From NCBI GenBank assembly GCA_023213235.1, contig CP096137.1:2404908-2468907 (forward strand): a stretch of DNA of 64,000 bases, read 5' to 3'. Position numbers and translations under genes: made by a program. The notes beneath the pieces are model-generated. The model was not told the DNA's origin. It saw only the letters and a list, made by a program, of their open reading frames with translations, and ran no database searches. This DNA is from Elusimicrobiota bacterium. Its GTDB lineage: Bacteria; Elusimicrobiota; Elusimicrobia; UBA1565; UBA9628. Each line of letters begins with the position of its first letter. The first letter of the stretch is position 1. This document shows, piece by piece, positions 37,170 through 47,062 of the stretch.

Positions 37170-38051
37170 ATGGGCCGGCTCAAGGCGGCCTGGAAGGTCC
37201 TCAAGCGCAAGCCGATGTCCCTGCTCGGCTTCGGCATCATCGGCTTCTTTCTCGCCGTCGCGCTCGCGGCCCCGCTGCTCGCCCCGCCCGAGGCCGGCAC
37301 CCGCGACAACTACATCATCCCGCAGACCGGCTACAGCCCCGACCCCGTGCGTCCGTCGAAGGAGCACATCTTCGGCACGACCGAGCAGCAGTACGACCTG
37401 TACTACGGCATGGTCTGGGGCACGCGCACCGCGTTCTCGGTCGCGCTGAAGGTCGTCGGCTTCTCCGTGCTCGTCGGCATCCTGCTCGGCGGGGCGGCCG
37501 GCTTCTACGGCGGCTGGATCGACGAGGCGCTCATGCGCTTCACCGACGTGATCCTGGCCTTCCCCGACATCGTGCTGGCGGTCGTCATCGTGGCGGTGCG
37601 CGGACCGAGCCTCGAGAACGTGATGGTGGCCGTCACGGCCGTGTCCTGGCCGTCGTACGCCCGGCTCATGCGCGGCGACGTCCTCTCGGTCAAGGAGCGC
37701 GACTTCGTCGCCGCGGCGCGCGCGATCGGCGCCTCCGACGCGCGCATCCTGTTCCGCCACATCATCCCGAACTCGATCTATCCCGTGCTCGTCGTCGCCT
37801 CCCTGTCGATGGGACGCATCGTCATCACGGCCGCCGCGCTCTCATTCCTCGGCCTCGGCGCTCCCGTCGGGTACGCCGACTGGGGCCAGCTGATCTCCCT
37901 GTCGAGAAACTGGATCCTGGGCTCGTCGGGCAATCCCTTCGAGTACTGGCACACGGTGTTCATCCCGGGCATCGCCATCTTCCTGTTCGTGCTCGGCTGG
38001 AACCTGCTCGGCGACGCCGCGCGCGACATCCTGGACCCGCGCCAGAAATAG
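37170..38051 (+). CDS. dppC: Peptide ABC transporter permease (DppC/OppC type)
   Basis: A 293-residue permease, the partner of DppB. It has an N-terminal cytoplasmic stretch and first membrane segment (LLGFGIIGFFLAVALAAPLLA), then HIFGTTEQQYDLYYGMVWGTR, VGILLGGAAGFYGGWIDE, and the EAA motif as VLSVKERDFVAAARAIGASDARILFRH. The end is the characteristic GWNLLGDAARDILDPR. The gene is intact. The acyl-CoA synthetase gene follows five bases later. Confidence 0.94.
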   Translation: MGRLKAAWKVLKRKPMSLLGFGIIGFFLAVALAAPLLAPPEAGTRDNYIIPQTGYSPDPVRPSKEHIFGTTEQQYDLYYGMVWGTRTAFSVALKVVGFSVLVGILLGGAAGFYGGWIDEALMRFTDVILAFPDIVLAVVIVAVRGPSLENVMVAVTAVSWPSYARLMRGDVLSVKERDFVAAARAIGASDARILFRHIIPNSIYPVLVVASLSMGRIVITAAALSFLGLGAPVGYADWGQLISLSRNWILGSSGNPFEYWHTVFIPGIAIFLFVLGWNLLGDAARDILDPRQK

Positions 38052-38056
38052 CCCCC

Positions 38057-39642
38057 ATGCCCACCCTCAACGCCCTTCTCGACCGCGCCGCGCAGGAAGG
38101 CGGGGAGAAGACCGCGCTCGTCTTCGACGGGCGCGAGATCTCGTTTCACGATCTGCGCCGCGACGCGCTCCAGATCGCCGAGGGCCTGCGGCGCGCCGGC
38201 GTCGTCAAGGGTGACCGCGTCGCGATCGTCCACCGCAACGGTCCCGAGTTCGTCGCCGCCTATTTCGCGGCCAACCGGCTCGGAGCGATCGCGGTGCCGA
38301 TCAACTTCATGGTGCAGAAGCCCGACGAGCTCGCCTACATGCTCAACGACTGCGCCGCGAAGGGCGTGTTCACGCAGTCCGAGTTCCTGAAGGGGCTCTC
38401 CGGCGCCGCCGAGAAGGCCCCGTCGGTCAAGGCGCTGTGGGTCAGCGATCTCAAGGTCCCGCCGTCGGCGCTCGTGCGGCCGCTCGACGACCTGCGCGCG
38501 GCGGCGTTCGCCGACGGGGGAGCGACGCCGCCGTCGAGAGCGACGTCGCGGCGATCCTCTACACCTCGGGCACGACGGGCTTCCCGAAGGGCGTGATGCT
38601 CACGCACCGCAACCTCGTGACGAACTGCGAGGCGGCCCTGCGCCGGATGACGTTGAACCGCTCCGACGTCACGCTCTGCATCCTGCCGATGTTCCACAGC
38701 TTCGCCTGGACCGGCATCGTGCTGACCTCGCTGCGTCTGACGATGACCTGCGTCGTCTTCCCGGCGATCGCGCCCGCCAAGCCGTGGCTCAAGGCGATGG
38801 GCCGCCGCGGCGTGAGCCTGTTCGCGGCCGTGCCCCAGGTCTACGCCGCGCTCGCCAAGGAGGCCAAGGACTGGAAGACGAAGGCCTTCCTGCGCTGGTG
38901 GGCGTTCCGCCGCGTGAAGGTCGCCGTCTCCGGCGCGGCGCCTCTGGCCCCGGCCACCGCCGCGGGCTTCAAGGACGCCGTCGGCGTCGACATTCTCGAG
39001 GGCTGGGGGCTCACCGAGACGAGCCCCGTCGCGACGATCGCCGCTCCCGACCGCATCAAGCGCGGCTTCGTCGGCCCCGCGATCGACGGCGTCGCGGTCA
39101 AGATCGTCGACGACGCCGAGAAGGACCTGCCCGCCGGCTCCGAGGGAGAGATCGTGGTCAAGGGCGACTGCGTCATGAAGGGCTACTGGGGCCGGCCCGA
39201 GGACACGAAGGCGACGTTCACCGCCGACGGCTGGCTCAAGACCGGCGACGTCGGCGTCGTCGACGCCGACGGCTACGTCGCTATCCGCGACCGCAAGAAG
39301 GACATGATCATCGTGAAGGGCCTCAAGGTGTTCTCCGCGCAGGTCGAGGCGGTCATCGCCGAGAACCCCGCCGTCGAGGAGAGCGCGATCATCGGCGTCC
39401 CCGACGAGGTCGGCGACGAGGTCATCAAGGCCTTCGTCGTCCTCAAGAAGGGGTGCGAGGTCGACAAATCGGCGCTGATGCAGTTCTTCAAGGAACGCTT
39501 GGACGCCTACAAGCGCCCGCGCGACGTCGAGATCGTCGAGTCCCTGCCGAAGAACGCCCTGCAGAAGGTCCTGAAGAAGGACCTGCGCGAGCGCGAGCTC
39601 AAGAAGCGCGGCTCCTCCGCGGCCCCGGCCGCGAAGGACTGA
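38057..39642 (+). CDS. AMP-forming acyl-CoA synthetase/ligase, one frameshift
   Basis: An ANL-superfamily ligase of about 528 residues that activates a carboxylic acid to acyl-AMP and then acyl-CoA. Motifs seen are ILYTSGTTGFPKGVMLTHRN (phosphate loop), EGWGLTETSPVATI (adenine site), WLKTGDVGVVDADGYVAI with the ribose-binding Asp, the hinge region IRDRKKDMIIVKGLKVF, and a C-terminal PKNALQKVLKKDLR containing the catalytic Lys. The frame breaks near 38519 in GGGGG, and one G gives FADGGSDAAVESDVAAIL. It resembles long-chain fatty acid-CoA ligases but the substrate is not certain. Its stop overlaps the next ATG (TGATG). Confidence 0.88.
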
Positions 39643-41131
39643 TGGCCTCGCCGCGCGCGCGACTCGGCGCCGAGGCGCGGGCGGCGCTCGAGACCGTCCG
39701 GGCGTCGGCCGGCATGCCCGTCTGGCTCGTCGGCGGCGCGATCCGCGACGCCGCCCTGGGCCGCCCCGTCGCCGACCTCGACCTCGCCTGCGCCGACGCG
39801 CGCGGCCTCGCCGCGCGTCTCGCGCGCGCGTTCAAGGCGACGCTCGTGACCCTGGACGAGGAGAACGCCGTGTACCGCCTGGCGCTGACTCCCGCGCGCG
39901 GCCGGACCTTGGTCCAGATCGACGTCGCGGGCCTGCAGGGCAAGACGATCGAGGAGGACCTGCGCCGGCGCGACTTCACGATCAACGCGCTCGCGCTGCC
40001 TCTCGACGGGTCCTCGGAATTCCTCGACCCGCGCGGAGGCTTCGCCGACCTGAAAGCGCGGGTCGTGCGCGCCGAGATCGAGTCGAATCTCGACGACGAC
40101 CCGCTGCGCCTTCTTCGCGCCTTCCGCGTCGCCGCCCAGCTCGGCTTCACCATCGAGAAGAAGACCCTGAAGGCCGTCGCCGCGCGCGCTCAACGCGCCG
40201 CGGACCCCGCGCCGGAGCGGATCGCGGCCGAACTTCTCGCCGCGCTCGCCGTGCCCGGCGCCTCCGGCGTATTGCGCGGGCTCGACGCGGCCGGTATCCT
40301 CACGGTGCTGGTCCCGGAACTCGCGGACGCCCGCTCGTGCGCCGAGGACTACTACGGCAAGGGGGCGTGCTCAAGCACACGCTCGAGGTGTGCGCTCGCC
40401 TCGACTTCCTGCTGTCGAACCTCAAGGCCGTCTATCCGGAGCTCCGCGGCGACCTCGACGCCTATGTCGCCCGGCGCGGGGCGCGCCCTTCCGCGGCCTG
40501 CTCATGCTCGCGGCCCTTCTTCACGACGTCTCCAAACCCGAAACGGCCAAGCTCGTCGGCGGCCGCCTGCGCTTCTTCGCGCACGACGAGAAGGGGGCGG
40601 TCCGCGCCGAGAAGATCCTTCGCCGGCTGCGCCTGTCGCGAGCCCAGATCGACGCGGCGTGCGCCGTCGTGCGCCACCACTTGCGCCCCGGCCATCTCGC
40701 GGCGGCGGGGGCCGCCCACCGAGCGCGCGCTGTACCGCTTCTTCCGGGACCTCGGCGACGACGCCCCGTCGCTCCTGCTCGTGTGCTGGGCCGACCACGC
40801 GAGCTATCTGAACGAGGCGGCCCTCAAGAAGCGCCTGAGGACCGCGTCCGCCGCGTACGGCAAGTCGGACCTCTCCCGGGTCCGCCCGGAAGAGGCGCGC
40901 AAGACGTTGCGCCACCTGCAGCTCGTCTCGCTGCTCCTGCGCCGCTGGCGGGACATGTCCCGCGCCCCGGCCCCGGAGCGACTGCTCGACGGACGCGACG
41001 TCATGAAGGCTTTGAAGCTCCCTCCCGGGCCCCGCATCGGAGAGCTCCTCGAGCGCGTGCGCGAAGCCCAGGCCGAGGGGGAAGTGACCGACAAGGCGGG
41101 GGCCCTGGCCCTGATCGCCCGCCTGAAATGA
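39642..41131 (+). CDS. cca: CCA tRNA nucleotidyltransferase/poly(A) polymerase family with HD domain, three frameshifts
   Basis: A repaired product of about 497 residues. The head domain has the class II nucleotidyltransferase signature WLVGGAIRDAALGRPVADLDLA, with the catalytic DLD, then RRRDFTINALAL and DDPLRLLRAFRVAAQLGF. The C-terminal part contains an HD phosphohydrolase motif (LAALLHDVSKPET) and AVVRHHLRPGHLA. Frames break near 40363 (GGGGG, one G), 40480 (GGGG, one G) and 40711 (GGGGG, two Gs), each in a + strand G run. CCA addition is the probable role because the tRNA here has no encoded CCA, but poly(A) polymerase activity cannot be excluded. Confidence 0.85.
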
Positions 41132-41169
41132 GTCCGTAACAGCGTCCCCCTACTCTGTCTCCTAATAGG

Positions 41170-44100
41170 ATGGTCCCAGTCTCCGGAGCCTTGCGCCGGT
41201 CCTTCGTCGCCGCCGCCCTAGCGGGCGCGGCCCTTTTCGCTTCTCCGGCGGGGGCGAACCCTCCGACGTTGACCGGGAAGGTTCTTCAGTGCGACGGCAG
41301 CTACGCCACCGGCGTCGTGACGAGCCACCCGACCCCCAACGTGCGCGCCGACGAGCAGAGCACCAGCCCCGGACTCAAGATCGGGCAGCGCCGCCTGAGC
41401 GTCATGCCGTCGATCACGCTCGGCCTTTGGCGGTTCGACGGCAACTTCACGGTGACCGTGTCGAGCTTATACACCACGGGCTGCAACTCCGGAACCGACT
41501 GCTGCCGGACTTGGACCTGGGCCTACAACGACGCCAACGGCTCCCCGTCGGTGCGCTCCGGCCAGTGCACCTACCGCGACACCACGGGCCTCTGCACGCA
41601 GACGATGAGCCTCTACGCTCTCGGCAGCAACCAGCCCTCGATTCCCAACAACGGCTGCCCGGCGTCGACGCAGACCCTGCCCTCGGGCAGCGGCAGCGTC
41701 GCGATCACGCCTCTCGGCCCGCTCGCCGGCACCGGCGCCAACGGCCTTTCCGCCGAGGCGCTGCAGCTCAACGGCGCCACGTACGGCCAGGTCGCCGACA
41801 CGGGCGCCTGGGACCTGCCCGCCACCTACACGCTCGCGGCGTGGGTCAACCCGACGGCCGCGAACGGCCGCATCGTCTCCCAACAGAACGGGGCCAACTA
41901 CTGGGGCATGGCCATCGGCGGCAGCGGCGGACTGCGGGCGTTCGACTCGCGCGACGTCGCCGGCGGCGCGGGCGACGTCACGATGGGCGCGAGCCTGGTC
42001 GGCGGCTGGCACCTCGTCCACGTCGTGCGCGTCAACGCCGTCGAGAAGCGCTTCTACGTCGACGGCCGCAGGATCGGCACCTCGGTCGTCACGAGCACGA
42101 ACTCCTTCGCGAGCCACCCGGTCCTCTCGACGCTCGAGGTCGGCCGCTTCGTCGGCGGCGGCGAGCAGTTCCAGGGCCGCATCGACGATCTGCGCATCCT
42201 CAACACCGCCATCAGCGACGACGATATCTTTCTCGAGTACGACACGCAGATCCACAAGTTCTCCTCGAACAGCGGCGTGTCGTTCAGCACCGTCGCGGGC
42301 TCCTACTCGGGCTCCCCGGCCAACGGCACGACGGGCGCGGTCACCTACATCCCGCCCGAGGCCAACTCGTCGACGGCTCGTTGGGTCTTCATGGGCCAGA
42401 GCATCGACGGCGAGAGCGCCTCGAGCTCGGCCTACGGCGTCACGATCGACAACTCGCCGCCGATCGCCCCGGGCCTGACCGGCACGCCCACGACGGCCAA
42501 CGACATCACGTGGAGCTGGGGAGCGCCTCCGCGCGTCTGTCTGCCTCCCGGGTCGGCCTCGGTCACCTACAACCTCGTCGACGCCGTCTCCGCCTCCAAC
42601 CTGATTCCGCCGGGCCCGATGGCCTACCCGACGTCCTCCGTCGGAGAGAACCTGCCGGGCTCCCCGAACCAGCTCGTCGGCCGCCGCCTGCGCATCACCG
42701 ACACCTGGGGCTCGGCTCTCAGCGCCCCGACGTCGGCCTACACGCTCTCCAACCCCGCCGCGGCGGGAACCGTCGTCCCGTCCCAGGTCACGACCGGCAG
42801 CGCGCGGGTCGACTGGGGCACCAACGGCAATCCGGCCTACACCCGCTGGCTGTTCGCGTTCTCCGACAACCCGACGTTCGCGACGTCGGTCTCGACGCCG
42901 GTCACGCTGGCGAGCGACTTCACGGGCTCCGCGTGGACGATGACGGGGCTCGCGCAGGGAACGACGTACTACGCGCGCGTGCAGTCCTACAACGGCCGCT
43001 CGAGCGACGCCTTCGGCGGCCTCGCCTCCGTGTTCGTCAGCACGTCCTTCACGACCCTCCCGGCGGCCCCGACGATCGCGGGCGTCGCGCTGTCGAACGT
43101 CTCGATCCAGTGGACCTGGAGCTCGGTGCCGGGCTCCCAGTACTACAAGCTCTTCGACATCGCCGGCTCGACTCTCTACATCGGCTCTGGCCTCTCCTTC
43201 ACCCAGGGGGCGCTGACGACGAACACGCAGTACGCGGTCCGCGTCGAGGCCGTCGGCATCAACGGCGCCGGCGCGCGCGGCACGGCGTCGGCGTTCACGC
43301 TCGCCAACAACCCGACCTCCCCGTTCATCCAGCTCGTCGGGGCGAGCAGCATCACCTACTCGTGGGGGGCCAACTCCAACCCGGGCTACACGTTCTACGA
43401 GGTCTCCGTCACCACGGACCCGACGTTCGCGATCGTCGTGACGACCCTGACCGTGAGCGCGACGACGGCGACCGCGAACGGCCTGTTCCCGGGAACCACG
43501 TACCACGCGCGCGTCCGCTCGATCAGCGGCAGCCAGCAGCTCGGCGGCTTCGTCGCGGTCGCCTCGACGCGCACGCTCAGCGACCCCGCGATCACGACCG
43601 TGCTCGCGCCGCCCTCGGCCTACGTCCCGCCGAACGGCTCCGTCGGCCAGTGGCACTTCGACGAGAGCACCGGAACGACGGCCGCCGACTCCTCCGGCTT
43701 CGGCAACTCCGCCCTGCTGACCTGCGTCGCCGCCGGCTGCGTCTCGACGCCGACGTGGACGACGGGCCCGGCCGGGCTCGCGTCGGCGGCCCAGTTCAGC
43801 GGCCTGGCCAACGGCTTCGCGCGCGTGCCCGACAAAGCCCAGTACAACTTCAACAACTCGATCACGGTCTCCGCCTGGGTCTATCCCGACACGACGGCCC
43901 AGCCCGCCGGCGCCGGGATCGTCGTGCGCGGCAGCGGCACGTTCGAGAACTTCGCGCTCGATTTCAACGGCGGCCTCTGGCGCTGGCGCCCCGGCTCGAC
44001 GGGCACGGCCGTCCTCTCGACGAACTCGATCGTCTCCAACGCCTGGACGCACCTCATCGGCTCCTACAACAGCCTGACGGGCGGCACGACGATCTTCATC

Positions 44101-45054
44101 AACGGCCGTCCCGCGTCGACCGCGACCTCGCCGCTCGTCCGCACGGCCGCCAACCACGACATCTCCATCGGCAACCGCCAGTCCGCGTCGGCCGCCTACG
44201 ACCGGGGCTTCCTCGGGCGAATCGACGCGGTCCGCGTCCAAAACCGCGCGCTGAGCGCGGCGGAGGCGCTCGCCGAGTACCAGGGCAGCTTCGTCTCCAC
44301 GATCTCGGCCCCGCCGCCCAACGACCAGATCCTCGTCGGCGTGGCCCCGAACGCGTTCGGCGGCCCCGCGACGCTCTTCGTGTCCGTCGATCCGATGGGC
44401 CACCCGATCTCGATCACGGCCGAGGTCCTCAACGCCGGCCTCGGCGCCACGCCGACCGGCTTCGTGCTCGTGCCCAACAGCATCATCGAGGTCGTGCCGA
44501 TCGTCGGCGGAACGCCTTTCACGCAGACGCTGGGCTCCTCGGCCAGCCTCTCGATGCCCTACAGGGACGCCGACGGCGACAACATCATCGACGGCACGAA
44601 CCCGCCCCTGCCGGCGTCCACGATGCGCGTCTACACGCTGAACACCACGGTCAACCGCTGGGAGCCTCTGGCCGCGATCGTCGACCCCGCGACGCGACGC
44701 GTCACCGCGTTCACGCCGCACTTCTCGGTCTTCGCGCTGTTCTCTCCGTCGACGGTCGCCACGTCCCTGTCCTCCGTGCGCGTCTATCCCGTCCCGTGGA
44801 AGCCCGGCTCCGTGGGCCGCTTCTCGGCCTCCGGCGTGACGTTCGACCGCCTGCCCGTCTCGGGAACAATCCGCATCCTGACGCTCGCCGGCGAGCGCGT
44901 GCGCGAGCTGACCTTCGACGGCTCCGCCGCGGGCGCCGTCGCCTGGGACGGGAACACCGACCACGGGCGCCGCTGCGCGAGCGGCGTGTACTGGGCCCGC
45001 ATCACGGCGTTCGACGGCGCGACCTCTCTGGTCCGCCTGGCGGTCGAGCGTTGA
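41170..45054 (+). CDS. Large exported LamG/fibronectin-III surface protein with FlgD-like C-terminal domain
   Basis: A 1294-residue intact exported protein. The signal peptide (residues 1-30) is followed by a Cys-containing head, a first LamG/concanavalin-like domain (about 190-360, with RIDDLRILNTAISDDDI), several fibronectin-III-like modules (about 430-810) whose linkers repeat the W-x-W pattern ITWSWG, IQWTWS and ITYSWG, and a second LamG domain (about 815-1035, with VGQWHFDESTGTTAADSSG and RIDAVRVQNRALSAAEA). The C-terminal 90 residues begin VRVYPVPWKPG and contain GTIRILTLAGERVREL, WDGNTDHGRRCASGVYWARI. This is a FlgD-Ig-type fold like sorting domains of the PorV-dependent (type IX) pathway. 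The stop overlaps the PorV-like gene. Confidence 0.82.
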   Translation: MVPVSGALRRSFVAAALAGAALFASPAGANPPTLTGKVLQCDGSYATGVVTSHPTPNVRADEQSTSPGLKIGQRRLSVMPSITLGLWRFDGNFTVTVSSLYTTGCNSGTDCCRTWTWAYNDANGSPSVRSGQCTYRDTTGLCTQTMSLYALGSNQPSIPNNGCPASTQTLPSGSGSVAITPLGPLAGTGANGLSAEALQLNGATYGQVADTGAWDLPATYTLAAWVNPTAANGRIVSQQNGANYWGMAIGGSGGLRAFDSRDVAGGAGDVTMGASLVGGWHLVHVVRVNAVEKRFYVDGRRIGTSVVTSTNSFASHPVLSTLEVGRFVGGGEQFQGRIDDLRILNTAISDDDIFLEYDTQIHKFSSNSGVSFSTVAGSYSGSPANGTTGAVTYIPPEANSSTARWVFMGQSIDGESASSSAYGVTIDNSPPIAPGLTGTPTTANDITWSWGAPPRVCLPPGSASVTYNLVDAVSASNLIPPGPMAYPTSSVGENLPGSPNQLVGRRLRITDTWGSALSAPTSAYTLSNPAAAGTVVPSQVTTGSARVDWGTNGNPAYTRWLFAFSDNPTFATSVSTPVTLASDFTGSAWTMTGLAQGTTYYARVQSYNGRSSDAFGGLASVFVSTSFTTLPAAPTIAGVALSNVSIQWTWSSVPGSQYYKLFDIAGSTLYIGSGLSFTQGALTTNTQYAVRVEAVGINGAGARGTASAFTLANNPTSPFIQLVGASSITYSWGANSNPGYTFYEVSVTTDPTFAIVVTTLTVSATTATANGLFPGTTYHARVRSISGSQQLGGFVAVASTRTLSDPAITTVLAPPSAYVPPNGSVGQWHFDESTGTTAADSSGFGNSALLTCVAAGCVSTPTWTTGPAGLASAAQFSGLANGFARVPDKAQYNFNNSITVSAWVYPDTTAQPAGAGIVVRGSGTFENFALDFNGGLWRWRPGSTGTAVLSTNSIVSNAWTHLIGSYNSLTGGTTIFINGRPASTATSPLVRTAANHDISIGNRQSASAAYDRGFLGRIDAVRVQNRALSAAEALAEYQGSFVSTISAPPPNDQILVGVAPNAFGGPATLFVSVDPMGHPISITAEVLNAGLGATPTGFVLVPNSIIEVVPIVGGTPFTQTLGSSASLSMPYRDADGDNIIDGTNPPLPASTMRVYTLNTTVNRWEPLAAIVDPATRRVTAFTPHFSVFALFSPSTVATSLSSVRVYPVPWKPGSVGRFSASGVTFDRLPVSGTIRILTLAGERVRELTFDGSAAGAVAWDGNTDHGRRCASGVYWARITAFDGATSLVRLAVER

Positions 45055-46038
45055 GGCGCGCCGCGCTCGCCGTCCTGCTCGCGGCGGCGCCCGCGGCCGC
45101 CTCCGCGAAGGGCTTCGGCGCGAGCGAGGCCGGCACGAGCGGCGCGACGTTCCTCAAGCTCGGCGCCGACGCGCGCGCGGCCGCGATGGGCGGCGCGGTG
45201 CGCGCCGCCGTCGACGACGCGACCGCCGTCTACTGGAATCCCGCCGGCCTCGCCGGACTGCGCTACCGGCACGCGACGATGACGCACTCCGCGTCCTATC
45301 AGGGAACCTTCACCGATTTCATCGCCTACGCCCAGCCCGTCGAGTCGCCGTTCGGCCGCCAGACGGGGGCGCGAGCGCGACCTGCGTCCCGATTCGCTCG
45401 GCACTCTGGGCGTCGCGGTGATCTACCAGAACTCCGGCTCGCTCTCCGAGATCGACAACACGGGCGCGCCCACGGGCGAGCGCCTGACGCCGCAGGACCT
45501 GGCCGTGCTCATCGCCTGGGGCGCCACCGTCTCCCGCGGCCTCGACGTCGGCGTCGGCCTCAAGTACGTCTCCTCCAAGATCCAGGCGGCGGCGCAGACG
45601 GGCGCCCTCGACCTCGGCGCGCGGTGGCGCACCTGGCTGCCCGGCGACTTCCCGTACGCGCTGTCGCTGAGCGCCGCCAACATCGGCGGACAGCTCAAGT
45701 TCGAATCGACGGGCGACCCCTTGCCGATGACGATCGCCGTCGGCCAGGCGTTGCGCCTGACGAAAGGGCTGACCTTGTCGCTGGACCTCATCGCCCCGCG
45801 CGACCGCGCGCTGTACCCGGCGTTCGGCCTGGAGTGGCGCGTGCCGATGCAGCAGGGCCTGGCGGCCGCGGCGCGCGCCGGCTACGACGGGCGGCTCGGC
45901 TCCCGCGACGTCTCCGGCCTCAACGGGATCACCTTCGGCGGCGGCATCGTCATGCAGCGCTTCGGCTTCGACTACGGCTTCGCGCCGCAGGGCTTCCTCG
46001 GCTCCACGCACAAGCTGTCGGTCTCCTACCGGTTCTAG
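45051..46038 (+). CDS. PorV-like outer-membrane beta-barrel protein, one frame break (two bases)
   Basis: About 329 residues. A signal peptide (RAALAVLLAAAPAAASA) is followed by the clear PorV/PorQ signature: GTSGATFLKLGADARAAAMGG, AVDDATAVYWNPAGLAGL. It continues with alternating barrel strands, GLDVGVGLKYVSSKIQ, SLSAANIGGQLKF, and a terminal KLSVSYRF. The frame breaks near 45368 in a GGGGG run, where two added Gs give QTGGRERDLRPDSLG. It starts at a TTG overlapping the stop of the LamG/FN3 protein (TTGA). In Bacteroidota PorV binds cargo sorting domains at the outer membrane, so this pair may act together. Confidence 0.8.
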
Positions 46039-46057
46039 CGCACGCCCATCGTGGCGC

Positions 46058-46173
46058 GGGCGCTCAAACCGACGGCCCGCGGGAACGGCGGGATTGACCC
46101 GCCTCTGCGGCGACGCGGCTATGGGAACCGGCCGCGTCGCCGCAGGTCCCTCGGGCCGCCGGTTTGAGCGCCC
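46058..46173. repeat. Nested inverted repeat, predicted three-way (cloverleaf-like) fold
   Basis: Outer arms 46058-46079 and 46152-46173 pair over 22 bases with one mismatch. Inside are two hairpins: 46087-46092 with 46098-46103 (6 bp, 5-base loop) and 46105-46119 with 46131-46145 (15 bp perfect, 11-base loop). It begins 20 bases after the PorV-like stop. It could be a terminator or a structured RNA, or a mobile palindrome. Confidence 0.7.
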
Positions 46174-46279
46174 CTACCACGCAGCTTGAGCTCAACGGCA
46201 GCTCGCGCTTCGCGCGTTTACTCACCTTGGCCGAGGGAGAGGAGACGTGCGGCGTAGCCGCACGGGCTCGACGTGGTGG

Positions 46280-46323
46280 GCGGGCGGAATGGAGGGTCCC
46301 CGGGGACCCTCCATTCCGCCCGC
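46280..46323. repeat. 44-bp perfect palindrome
   Basis: The arms meet without a loop at 46301/46302 around TCCCCGGGGA, and every base from 46280 to 46323 pairs. It lies 60 bases upstream of the aquaporin ATG. Between it and the 46058-46173 element (46174-46279) I see only short GC-rich repeats such as a palindrome around GTGCGGCGTAGCCGCAC. No gene is recognised in 46039-46382. Confidence 0.8.
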
Positions 46324-46362
46324 GCGCCCGCATGGGCGACGCCGTTTCACGAGAGAGGGGGA

Positions 46363-46370
46363 TATAGTAT
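46363..46370 (+). promoter_or_regulatory. -10-like element (TATAGTAT) before the aquaporin gene
   Basis: TATAGT/TAGTAT lies 12-14 bases before the ATG at 46383, in an otherwise G+C-rich stretch. This predicts a very short leader. Confidence 0.4.
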
Positions 46371-46382
46371 TCTCGTGACACG

Positions 46383-47062
46383 ATGGGTGGACTCAGGGCG
46401 TTCGCGGCCGAACTCGCCGGGACCTTCGCGCTGACGTTGGCGGGCGCGGGGGCCTTGTGCCTCGACTACGCGACGGGCGGCCGCCTCGGCCCCGCCGGCG
46501 TCGCGCTCGCCTACGCCGCCGGCACGACCACCGTCTTCCACGCCTTCCCCTCCGCGGTGGGGCGCTTCAACCCCGCCTTGGCCCTCGCCGAGCTGGCCGT
46601 GCGCCGCGTCGACGTCCTGCGCGGCGTCTTCGCCGTCGCCGCCCAGCTGCTCGGCGCCGCGTGCGCCGGGCTGTTCCTGCGCGCCGTGCTCTCGGGGGCC
46701 GCCCGGACCTGCTCGTCGGCCCCGCCTACCTCGGCGCCTGCCTTCCCGCCGGCATCGGCTACAAGGCCGCGACCCTCGTCGAGGCCGTCGCCGTGTTCTT
46801 CCTCGCTCTCGCCGTCTTCGCCGCCGACCAGCGCCGGGCCCGCCGCCTCGGCCCGATCACGATCGGCGTCGCGACCTTGTTCGGCGCGCTCATCGCCGGA
46901 CCGCTGACCGGCGGCGCCCTCAATCCCGCCCGCGCCTTCGGACCCGCCATCGCCGCGGGGCGCTGGTCCATGCACTACGTCTACTGGGCGGGGCCTCTCG
47001 CCGGAGCCGTCGTCGCCGCTTTCGCCGCGCCGCACCTGATACACGAGGAGAACCGACCATGA
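46383..47062 (+). CDS. Aquaporin/glycerol-facilitator family channel, one frameshift
   Basis: A MIP-family channel of about 226 residues. Six membrane segments and the two pore loops are visible: [12 protein letters not shown] carries the first NPA near residue 60, and [17 protein letters not shown] the second near residue 180. The N-terminal helix [21 protein letters not shown] is typical. The frame breaks near 46697 in GGGGG, and one added G gives [19 protein letters not shown]. The overall shape is closer to water channels of the AqpZ type (short loops) than to GlpF, but selectivity cannot be assigned. It overlaps pepA by ATGA. Confidence 0.88.

Noticed and set aside
42430-43600. Repeated W-x-W-containing segments considered as a DNA repeat array or CRISPR
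   Set aside because: The repeats are protein-level fibronectin-III modules with diverged DNA and irregular spacing.
41289-46097. A 1602-residue Arg-rich open frame overlapping the LamG/FN3 gene
   Set aside because: It is the +1-frame shadow of the real gene, low-complexity and Arg/His-rich. Only its last part (from 45051) matches a real protein, the PorV-like barrel.
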